Source of the DNA: Thermoanaerobaculia bacterium
Lineage (GTDB): Bacteria > Acidobacteriota > Thermoanaerobaculia > Gp7-AA8
Reading direction: 5' to 3'
Assembly (NCBI GenBank): GCA_017883205.1
Contig: JADGNZ010000022.1
Span: 1-64,000 of the forward strand
DNA: 64,000 nt
The translations under genes were made by a program, and so were the position numbers. The notes beneath the pieces were generated by a model. That model worked only from the letters and a program-made list of their open reading frames with translations. It was not told the DNA's origin and did not search any database. Within the stretch, counting starts at the first letter, position 1, and each line of letters opens with the position of its first letter. Of the stretch, positions 58,245 to 64,000 are shown piece after piece.

Positions 58245-59091
58245 GCGCCACTGCATCGGCCATGTACGAGCTGCGCACGAAAGGACCCGCGAAGACCGCG
58301 CGGAATCCCATCGCTTCGCCGATGTCGCGATATTCGTCGAAGACGCTCGGAGCGATGTACTCGACGACATCGAGCTTCTCGCGCTTCGGCTGGAGGTACT
58401 GGCCGATGGTGACGATCTCGACGTGCGACTCGTACAGGCGCTGCAGCACGTCGACGACTTCGTCGCGGCGCTCGCCGAGTCCGAGCATCAGGCCCGACTT
58501 GGTGGTGACAGCGGGATCGATCCGCTTCGCTTCCCGCAGGATTGCCAGCGAGCGCTCGAAACGAGAGCCCGGCCGGACGAAGTCGTAGAGCCGCGGAACG
58601 GTCTCGACGTTGTGATTGAAGTAATCGGGCTTCGCTTCGACGACGGTCCGCACGGATTCAAAGTTCCCGCGGAAGTCGGAGGTCAGCACTTCAACGGCCG
58701 CATCGGGCAGGGCATCGCGCAGCGCCTGAATTGTGAGTGCAAATTGCCGCGCGCCGCCGTCGTCGAGGTCGTCGCGTGTGACGCAGGTGACCACGACGTG
58801 TCGCAGGCTCATTTTCTTTGCGGCAGCAGCAACCGATCGCGGCTCATCGGCCGCCGGCGGCGCGTAGGGGCGGCCGGTCGTGACGTTACAGAAGCCGCAG
58901 GAGCGGGTGCAGACGTCGCCGAGGATCATGAAGGTGGCGGTGCCGCGCGAAAAACACTCGCTGCGGTTGGGACAGGCCAGAGACTCGCAGACGGAGTGCA
59001 GTGACTTCTCCCGCAGCAGGGATTTGACCTCGTGCAGCTCGCGGAGGTTGATCTTCTTTTCGCGGATCCAGTCAGGGAGGCGGGCGGACAT
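58225..59091 (-). CDS. lipA: Lipoyl synthase
   Basis: A radical-SAM enzyme that inserts two sulfur atoms into protein-bound octanoyl chains. The 288-residue protein has both cluster motifs: auxiliary C35-x4-C40-x5-C46 (CESLACPNRSEC) and radical-SAM CTRSCGFC (C61, C65, C68). DVCTRSCGFCNVTTGRP and FNHNVETVPRLYDFVRPGS are further hallmarks, and it ends with the conserved RSSYMAD region. ATG 59091 is right for the family; the upstream extension reads repeat DNA. lipB is not nearby. First gene of a lipA-xerD-SLT run. Confidence 0.95.
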   Translation of the reverse strand: MSARLPDWIREKKINLRELHEVKSLLREKSLHSVCESLACPNRSECFSRGTATFMILGDVCTRSCGFCNVTTGRPYAPPAADEPRSVAAAAKKMSLRHVVVTCVTRDDLDDGGARQFALTIQALRDALPDAAVEVLTSDFRGNFESVRTVVEAKPDYFNHNVETVPRLYDFVRPGSRFERSLAILREAKRIDPAVTTKSGLMLGLGERRDEVVDVLQRLYESHVEIVTIGQYLQPKREKLDVVEYIAPSVFDEYRDIGEAMGFRAVFAGPFVRSSYMADAVAHEAANA

Positions 59092-59104
59092 CGTTTTACA
59101 TGCT

Positions 59105-59158
59105 AGCAAAGGGGAGTGGGGTGTGGGGGGTGGGGAGTGGAGGGGGGCGGAGGTTGGG
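59105..59158. repeat. G-rich heptamer half-element upstream of lipA
   Basis: GGGAGTGGGGTGTGGGG-type units, similar to the left arm at 24.23 kb, without a facing C-rich arm. It lies between the carD terminator and the lipA start, so the lipA promoter must be within or next to it. Confidence 0.5.
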
Positions 59159-59203
59159 GTCGTAGCCTGAACCTGAACGTCGATTACTGGATGGGGCGTC
59201 CAC

Positions 59204-59236
59204 CAAAACAAAACCGCCGCCCTTTCAGGCGGCGGT
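59204..59236 (-). terminator. Intrinsic terminator of carD
   Basis: A perfect 9-bp stem, ACCGCCGCC/GGCGGCGGT (59213-59221 and 59228-59236), with a 6-base loop, is followed on the minus strand by TTTTGTTTTG. It lies 22 bp after the carD stop. Confidence 0.85.
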
Positions 59237-59258
59237 CGATTGCATTCTTTGCCGTGGG

Positions 59259-59768
59259 TTAGTGGCCGAGCGACTTCTCGAGCGACCGGGCGATCAGCTT
59301 CTCCGCCTCGACCTCGGGGATGTTCTTCACGATCGCGACTTCCGACACGAGCAGGTATTTCGCGCGGTCGTACATCTTCTTCTCGCGGAACGAGAGGCTC
59401 TTCTTTTTCTGCACTTCGCTGAGGTTCTTGAGGACTTCGGCGACGTCTTCGAGGCGGCCGGTCTTCATCTTCTCGAGGTTCTCGCGGTACCGGCCTTTCC
59501 AGTCGGTATGCGCTTTCTGCGTCGTCTCTTCGAGGAGGCTGAGAAGGCCTTTGATCTGCGTCTGCTTGTACAGCGGGCGCAGCCCGACGCGGTCGGTGTT
59601 CGTGATCGGGACCATCAGGCGCGAGTTATTCGCGAGAAGCCTGAGGTGGTAGTACGTGTCATCCGCACCCATGATCGGCGACGAGCCGATCTGCTCGACG
59701 ATCGTGACGCCATGGTTCGGATAAACGAGCTTTTCCCCGACTTTGAAACCCATTTTCATTGAAGACAA
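59259..59768 (-). CDS. carD: CarD-family RNA polymerase-binding regulator
   Basis: Binds the RNA polymerase beta subunit and stabilises open promoter complexes. The N-terminal RNAP-interacting Tudor-like domain has FKVGEKLVYPNHGVTIVEQI and YYHLRLLANNSRLMVPITN. The helical C-terminal part has WKGRYRENLEKMKTGRLEDVAEVLKNL, the CarD/CdnL pattern. The start is decided by the ribosome site: AAAGGAG lies six bases before a TTG at 59768. In-frame ATGs at 59759 and 59753 would be too far from it. The promoter and terminator are both visible, so it is a single-gene unit. Confidence 0.93.
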   Translation of the reverse strand: MSSMKMGFKVGEKLVYPNHGVTIVEQIGSSPIMGADDTYYHLRLLANNSRLMVPITNTDRVGLRPLYKQTQIKGLLSLLEETTQKAHTDWKGRYRENLEKMKTGRLEDVAEVLKNLSEVQKKKSLSFREKKMYDRAKYLLVSEVAIVKNIPEVEAEKLIARSLEKSLGH

Positions 59769-59811
59769 GTAGAACTCCTTTCGGAAGACTTGGTGAAGCT
59801 GAGGGATCGGT

Positions 59812-59840
59812 ATTCTACGTCAACGTGACCGTATCGTCAA
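59812..59840 (-). promoter_or_regulatory. Sigma-70-type promoter of carD
   Basis: On the minus strand TTGACG (59840-59835) and TAGAAT (59817-59812) are separated by exactly 17 bp, placing the transcription start near 59805 and giving a ~37-base leader before the TTG start. Confidence 0.75.
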
Positions 59841-59920
59841 TCAGGCGAGGCGGTTAATGTGAGCGAGAGAAGCTCAACCGTTGACGATTTACCGACGATT
59901 CGGCCCCTTGCGACAGCCGG

Positions 59921-60850
59921 TCAGTGTGACGGAGACCGGAGCTTGCGAACGAGCTGGTGAAGGCGGTCAACTCCTTGACGACGTTCAGCTTCGGTCCCGG
60001 TGAGGAGGTCTTCGATCGCCTGTAACTCGGCGAGAGTCTCGGGGTCTTGCCGGCCCGAGATGACCTCCATTTGAGACGTTGCTGGAATCGCGGCAATTGT
60101 TGCCGGGGGAGTGCCCATCAGGGTGGTTGTTGCGGCTGAGACCGGCTGCAATCTGGCGGAAATCCGCTGCGCCATCGCCCGGATGGAGGGTTTGTCGTCG
60201 TGTTTCAGCCCATTCAGGATCGCTTTTGCGCTCTCCACGGAGTCGGCGTACGGGCTGGACGGCTCATCGAAGATGCGGGCCTCTACGAGGGTGAGAGTCA
60301 CGTTGGCGTAGCCGCCGCCCTCCGCGTGCGCATAGACGCGTGCAACCGCCTGACGGCCGATTTCGTCGAGGTCGATGGTCTGCGCGGAACCGGGCTCGAT
60401 CCACGCGCCGAGTTTCACGGTCTGGAACTTCTTCTCCGAGGAGCCTTGCGGCAACGACTCGATCTCGACGTGGTCGATGTAGATGCGATGGTTCTTCGTG
60501 ACGAGCATGCGCCGCGACGGAACGCTGATGATGAGCCGGAAGGCGAAGGCATCGCGCAGTTCGAGCACCGATTCCTTGCGCTCAGGATCGACCGAGATCG
60601 TGTCCGACTTGCGGCCCGCTTCCATCCGGTCGTAGCTGGCATATTGATAGGTGCCGTCGGCGCGCTTGCCGCGTAGAAGGTCGATGTCTTCGGTGACGAT
60701 GCGAGTCAACAGATCGCGAGGGAGATCGTTCCGGGAGGCTTCGGCCACGCGGTCGATCACCTTCGCGTCGGCGGCGACGCGGGCGGCCGGTACCTGCGCG
60801 AGGCCGGCGGTTGCTGTGAGGATTACGGCAACAGCGATGACGCTCTTCAT
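59921..60850 (-). CDS. Secreted protein of unknown function
   Basis: The 309-residue protein has a signal peptide (MKSVIAVAVILTATAGLA). A helical lead region follows (RVAEASRNDLPRDLLTRIVTEDIDLLRG), then a beta-rich middle (about 95-200; FAFRLIISVPSRRMLVTKNHRIYIDHVEI, VTLTLVEARIFDEP) and a helical C-terminus with acidic and basic stretches (ELQAIEDLLTGTEAERRQGVDRLHQLV). No family is recognised. It overlaps deoB by four bases (ATGA), so it is co-translated with it. A link to nucleoside metabolism is not evident from its sequence. Confidence 0.75.
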   Translation of the reverse strand: MKSVIAVAVILTATAGLAQVPAARVAADAKVIDRVAEASRNDLPRDLLTRIVTEDIDLLRGKRADGTYQYASYDRMEAGRKSDTISVDPERKESVLELRDAFAFRLIISVPSRRMLVTKNHRIYIDHVEIESLPQGSSEKKFQTVKLGAWIEPGSAQTIDLDEIGRQAVARVYAHAEGGGYANVTLTLVEARIFDEPSSPYADSVESAKAILNGLKHDDKPSIRAMAQRISARLQPVSAATTTLMGTPPATIAAIPATSQMEVISGRQDPETLAELQAIEDLLTGTEAERRQGVDRLHQLVRKLRSPSH

Positions 60851-62016
60851 TGCAGCACCTCCTTCAAAACCCCTCGGCCTGGAATCCCGTCGCTGGAGAT
60901 GCCGAGGTGCTCGCAGATGGTTGCGCCGAGATCGGCGAACGACGATCGGGTGCCCAGCGACGTTGCCGCGACGCGCGGCCCGGCCACGATGAGCGGTACG
61001 TACTCGCGGGTATGGTCCGTTGAGATGTCGGTGGGATCGCAGCCGTGATCGGCGGTGATGAAGAGCAGATCGTCGCGGCGCAGATCACTGAGCAGGGCGG
61101 CCAGTTCCTCGTCGAACGTCTCCAGTGCTTTGGCGTAGCCCGGCGCGTCGTTGCGATGGCCATACTTCGAATCGAAGTCGACGAGGTTCGTGAAGATGAA
61201 ATCGGCGTCCGACTGCCGGATGAGATCGATGGTCTTGCGCATGCCGTCGGAGTTGTTCTCGGTACGAATCTCTTTCGTAATGCCGACGCGGTCGAAGATG
61301 TCGGCGATCTTGCCGAGTCCGATGACCTGCTTGCCGGAGTTGAATGCGCGCTCGACCACGGTCAGGCCGGTCGGTCGCACGGAGAAGTCTTTCCGATTGG
61401 CCGTGCGCTTGAAATGTCCTTTGCCGCTGCCGATGAACGGACGGGCGATGATGCGGCCGATGTTGTGCTCCCCGCGCATGAGCTCGCGCGCGACGGCACA
61501 AATGCGCCACAGCTCTTCAACGGGGATGACCTCTTCGTGCGCGGCCACCTGGAAGACGGAATCGGCGGACGTGTAGACGATCGGACTTCCGGTGCGTACA
61601 TGTTCTTCGCCGAGCTCGTCGAGGATCACGGTACCTGAGGCGGCTTTGTTGCCGAGAGTCTTACGGCCGATGCGCCGCTCATATTCGGCGATGACATCGG
61701 CAGGGAAGCCGTTCGGATACGTGCGGAAAGGGTCCTCGACGATGAGTCCCATCATCTCCCAGTGACCGGTGGTCGTGTCCTTCCCCGCGCTGACTTCCGC
61801 CATGCGCCCGAACGCAGCGCGCGGCGTCTCGTTCGAAGCGGGCTTGGGTAGGGTGTGCAGGAGGCCGAGGCGCGCAAGTGTGGGCAGATTCGGATGCTGT
61901 GACTCGAGCACGTGCCCGAGCGTATTGGAACCTTCGTCGCCGAAGTCTTTTGCATCGGGAAGCTCGCCGACCCCGAGGGAATCGCAGACGATGACGATGG
62001 CACGGCTCTCTGTCAT
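60847..62016 (-). CDS. deoB: Phosphopentomutase
   Basis: Interconverts (deoxy)ribose-1-phosphate and -5-phosphate in nucleoside salvage. The 389-residue alkaline-phosphatase-fold enzyme has the metal and nucleophile motifs IVCDSLGVGELPDAKDFGD, AGKDTTTGHWEMMGL (Thr nucleophile), NLVDFDSKYGHRND and ITADHGCDPTDISTDHTREYVPL. ATG 62016 matches the family start. It is on the same strand as deoA (right edge), which feeds it ribose-1-phosphates, though a TA module and an opposite-strand gene lie between them. Confidence 0.95.
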   Translation of the reverse strand: MTESRAIVIVCDSLGVGELPDAKDFGDEGSNTLGHVLESQHPNLPTLARLGLLHTLPKPASNETPRAAFGRMAEVSAGKDTTTGHWEMMGLIVEDPFRTYPNGFPADVIAEYERRIGRKTLGNKAASGTVILDELGEEHVRTGSPIVYTSADSVFQVAAHEEVIPVEELWRICAVARELMRGEHNIGRIIARPFIGSGKGHFKRTANRKDFSVRPTGLTVVERAFNSGKQVIGLGKIADIFDRVGITKEIRTENNSDGMRKTIDLIRQSDADFIFTNLVDFDSKYGHRNDAPGYAKALETFDEELAALLSDLRRDDLLFITADHGCDPTDISTDHTREYVPLIVAGPRVAATSLGTRSSFADLGATICEHLGISSDGIPGRGVLKEVLQ

Positions 62017-62046
62017 AGTCTGATTATTACCTGAGGTGACAGGCAT

Positions 62047-62553
62047 ATGCACATCGCGGTGAAGTGGGTTACCTTCTTGGCGGCGGCGTCCCTCGTTTTC
62101 TATTTCGCGAAGTACGAGTTCGGACCTCGGAAGTATCCGACGAAGACACTCGACGGCCGCTGCCTCTACAGGCCGTCCGCGGTTGCCGGCATCCTGGACC
62201 AGCTCGGCGACTCTCGCGCGGCGTACTTAGAACAGGAAACGACCATCGACCTCATCTTTCCGATGCTGTACGGCTTGATGTTCGTGTCGGCGATCGTGGG
62301 GCTCACTCCCGGAGCGGGCACGCCACGATGGATCGTGGCGCTGCCGCTGATCACCGTGATGAGCGACTACACAGAGAACGCGACCGTGATCGCGATGCTG
62401 AAGCGATATGCAGCAGCTCGCGCAGGGCAAGCCGTAGACCTTGGCGTGCTTCCGTGGTTTGCCAGCGCCGCTTCGGGGACCAAAGGCATTACATTGCTCG
62501 CTTCGACGGTAGCCGTGGTCGTGCTCGCGGTCGCCTGGCTTGTCAGGCGGTGA
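62047..62553 (+). CDS. Small polytopic membrane protein
   Basis: The ATG follows GAGGTG at a suitable distance. The 168-residue protein has about four hydrophobic segments (WVTFLAAASLVFYFAKY, IDLIFPMLYGLMFVSAIVGL, WIVALPLITVMSDY, ITLLASTVAVVVLAVAWLV). The conserved-looking SDYTENATVIAML at a membrane edge suggests a ligand- or metal-binding patch. No family can be named. It is divergent from deoB (30-bp spacer) and ends one base before the second antitoxin-like gene on the opposite strand. Confidence 0.65.
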   Translation: MHIAVKWVTFLAAASLVFYFAKYEFGPRKYPTKTLDGRCLYRPSAVAGILDQLGDSRAAYLEQETTIDLIFPMLYGLMFVSAIVGLTPGAGTPRWIVALPLITVMSDYTENATVIAMLKRYAAARAGQAVDLGVLPWFASAASGTKGITLLASTVAVVVLAVAWLVRR

Positions 62554-62554
62554 G

Positions 62555-62785
62555 TCATCGATCCGGTGGCAGCGGTTGAATAGCCGCCTTCACGCGAAGA
62601 AGGGCGCGTAGCGCCTCGTTCACCGAATCGGAGTCGGGAAAGACGCTCAGAAGATCGGGAGAAAGGATGCGAAGGTTGCGATTACGTCCGTAGTCACGCG
62701 CGAAGGGATTTGGCTTGGCGTTGCTGAAATCGACTTCACGATCCAGCGGATCGTCGTCTTCAACTGGCGCGTCTTTCCTTCTCAT
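62555..62785 (-). CDS. Second BrnA-like antitoxin paralogue
   Basis: The 76-residue protein shares the pattern DDDPLDREVDFSNAKPNPFARDYGRN and the C-terminal helix DSVNEALRALLRVKAAI with the gene just upstream (DDDPLDHEIDFSKSRPNPYW; KAVNEGLRALLRVKEAI). The C-terminal part looks like a ribbon-helix-helix-type antitoxin. The second copy lies nine bases after the first. It may have arisen by tandem duplication and either bind the same toxin or regulate it. Confidence 0.7.
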   Translation of the reverse strand: MRRKDAPVEDDDPLDREVDFSNAKPNPFARDYGRNRNLRILSPDLLSVFPDSDSVNEALRALLRVKAAIQPLPPDR

Positions 62786-62794
62786 CGAATCTCG

Positions 62795-63076
62795 TCAGGC
62801 ACGGGCCTTCTTTCTTGCTTTTGGCGCGGAGGCGGTGCTGGCGCTGATCTTCTGCGGAATCGCCTCCTTCACCCGTAGGAGTGCGCGAAGGCCTTCGTTC
62901 ACCGCCTTGTCGTCGGGAAACTGGTCCGCGAGATCACGTTCAAGGAGGCGCACACAGTTGCGGTCGACCACCCCGAGCCAATAAGGATTCGGGCGGCTCT
63001 TGCTGAAGTCGATCTCGTGATCGAGCGGGTCGTCGTCAATCGATTCGGAGGTTTTCTTCGTAGGCTTGTTCTTCAT
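62795..63076 (-). CDS. BrnA-like antitoxin
   Basis: ATG 63076 gives a 93-residue protein with a basic start (MKNKPTKKTSES), the shared core DDDPLDHEIDFSKSRPNPYWLGV, a ribbon-helix-helix-like end (DDKAVNEGLRALLRVKEAI) and a Lys/Ala-rich tail. It overlaps the BrnT gene by 41 bases, as usual for toxin-first BrnT/BrnA operons. It is the likely antitoxin and autorepressor. Confidence 0.75.
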   Translation of the reverse strand: MKNKPTKKTSESIDDDPLDHEIDFSKSRPNPYWLGVVDRNCVRLLERDLADQFPDDKAVNEGLRALLRVKEAIPQKISASTASAPKARKKARA

Positions 63077-63329
63077 TTCGATTCGCTCGCCGGCTGCTGA
63101 TGATGCGAATTGTCTCGTGATCTCGAAGTGTAAATGGCACAATCGGCAATCGATTGTGATCCGACATGCCTGTGACCATCAAGCGGTGCTCGTAGGTTGA
63201 GTGTTTCTCGTCGTAGGCCTCGATTGCCCATCGGTCGGCAAAGACAGATCGTGCTTCGTCGAACGCGACACCATGCTTCCCGATATTTGCGAGCGCCTTC
63301 GCGCTATTCCATTCGAAACGGTAGTGCAT
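63036..63329 (-). CDS. brnT: BrnT-family toxin
   Basis: The 97-residue DUF497 protein has the family pattern in order: FEWNSAKALANIGKHGVAFDEARSVFAD, HSTYEHRLMVTGMSD, PIVPFTLRDHETIRIISSRRANRNEEQAYEE. BrnT proteins are RelE-fold ribonuclease toxins that inhibit translation. The ATG shares one base with the deoA stop (TGATG), so expression is coupled to the housekeeping gene. Two antitoxin-like genes follow. Confidence 0.92.
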   Translation of the reverse strand: MHYRFEWNSAKALANIGKHGVAFDEARSVFADRWAIEAYDEKHSTYEHRLMVTGMSDHNRLPIVPFTLRDHETIRIISSRRANRNEEQAYEENLRID

Positions 63330-64000
63330 CACGTCAAATGCTCATGAATCAGCGGCCGCTCCTCCGGCTTCGTATCTCCGAACGTCACGAATGACAGGAA
63401 GCGCTTCGTCAGCTCGGCGGCGTCACGTTTTGCGTTCCCGAGTTGGATTCGGGCAATTGTCTCGCCGGCGCGGACTTCGTCGCCTGTGCGCCGGTCGAAC
63501 ATCACGCCGGCGGCGTAGTCGATGACGTCGTCAGCCTTCTTGCGGCCGGCGCCGAGGTCGACGGTGAACATGCCGGCCTGGTAGGTGTCCATGAAGGTGA
63601 TGAAACCCGACTGCGGCGCTTTCACTTCGATGGTCGTCTTCGGCTGCGGGAGGAGCGAGTAATCGTCGACGATCTTCGCGTCGCCGCCCTGCGCCGTGAT
63701 CCAGGCGCGTGCCTGATCGAGCGCGCGGCCGGAGCGCAGCGCGTCTTCGAGCGCGGCGGCTGCCGAGGCGTCGTCGAACTTGCCGGACAGGACCAGTGTG
63801 CGCTGCGCCTGAGCGCGGGTCACGAATTCAACGTCCGCGGGACCGTTGCCTTTCAACACTTCGATCGTTTCGATGATCTCGTTGGCGTTGCCCGCAGCAA
63901 TCCCGAGCGGACGGTCCATGTCAGTGATGAGCGCTTCGACGCGTGTGCCCGAGCCCGCCGCGGCGGCGATGAGGCTCTGCGCCAGCGCCTTCGAGTCCTG
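63329..64000 (-). CDS. deoA: Thymidine/pyrimidine-nucleoside phosphorylase, C-terminal part
   Basis: Runs off the right edge; 223 residues of the C-terminal region are present. The reading includes TRVEALITDMDRPLGIAAGNANEIIETIEVLKG, typical of the nucleoside phosphorylase II family, and the C-terminal domain with QSGFITFMDTYQAG and GVMFDRRTGDEVRAGETIARI. It splits thymidine or other pyrimidine nucleosides with phosphate to the base and (deoxy)ribose-1-phosphate, the substrate of deoB. The missing N-terminal part lies beyond 64000. Confidence 0.92.
   Translation of the reverse strand, partial: QDSKALAQSLIAAAAGSGTRVEALITDMDRPLGIAAGNANEIIETIEVLKGNGPADVEFVTRAQAQRTLVLSGKFDDASAAAALEDALRSGRALDQARAWITAQGGDAKIVDDYSLLPQPKTTIEVKAPQSGFITFMDTYQAGMFTVDLGAGRKKADDVIDYAAGVMFDRRTGDEVRAGETIARIQLGNAKRDAAELTKRFLSFVTFGDTKPEERPLIHEHLT

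Overview
The window is GC-rich bacterial chromosome. It most resembles an Acidobacteriota genome, for example Thermoanaerobaculia or a relative. This rests on gene content: two VWFA-related secreted proteins of the acidobacterial type, two Oar-like TonB-dependent receptors with N-terminal carboxypeptidase-regulatory-like domains, CarD, a classical menaquinone pathway (menB, menA, menC, menE), and large GT-C-like membrane proteins. No rRNA or tRNA gene was found. Assignment below phylum level is inference.

Layout. 0.1-7.4 kb: TPR proteins, a small alpha/beta-barrel protein, fmt, a lipoprotein and a 1060-residue membrane protein with a C-terminal beta-sandwich. 7.4-12.3 kb: defence and toxin-antitoxin (TA) genes (darT-darG; a lysine-rich protein followed by a Doc-like protein) around an M15 peptidase and a zinc-ribbon membrane protein. 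12.3-18.3 kb: modBC without modA, then a split LigD-type end-joining pair (polymerase, ligase) coupled to a VWFA protein. 18.3-24.2 kb: methyltransferase, MarR, CLC chloride protein, metallo-beta-lactamase/rhodanese protein and a V4R-like protein. 24.2-32.2 kb: TonB receptor, SDR, KAS III-like protein, alpha/beta hydrolase, acyl-CoA ligase and TetR; a promoter with a palindromic TetR-type operator precedes the receptor. 32.3-38.7 kb: VWFA protein and menB-menA-menC-menE, interrupted by repeat-rich spacers. 38.7-46.4 kb: CHASE2 histidine kinase, NtrC-type regulator, FecR protein, small secreted and zinc-ribbon proteins and a YfhO-like membrane protein. 46.4-53.0 kb: aldo/keto reductase, a Panacea-type TA pair, secreted protein, second TonB receptor, DUF1080-like protein. 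53.6-64 kb: ABC exporter, lipoproteins, lytic transglycosylase-xerD-lipA, carD, secreted protein, deoB, and a BrnT toxin with two tandem antitoxin-like genes directly behind deoA, which runs off the right edge.

The most unusual signal is non-coding. Five intergenic arrays (about 1.44-1.82, 21.67-22.02, 42.54-42.65, 43.71-44.01 and 53.13-53.61 kb) share one architecture but not one sequence. Each is a run of short inverted repeats (4-6 base arms around a 4-5 base centre) with dyad centres about 20.5-21.5 bp apart. Each array uses its own arm sequence, yet arm complementarity is kept, also where arms change inside one array. All five start just downstream of a gene 3' end. Two arrays with different units (21.7 and 42.5 kb) share a 19-base flank. 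This suggests a family of helically phased binding-site or mini-hairpin arrays that I do not recognise.

A second repeat family consists of heptanucleotide repeats (GGGAGTC-, GTCGGTT-, GTCAATT-like), often set as inverted arms. They lie in many spacers, and one appears to lie in frame inside the acyl-CoA ligase gene. A third family is GC-rich hairpins of the GCCGGCGAGGCC type.
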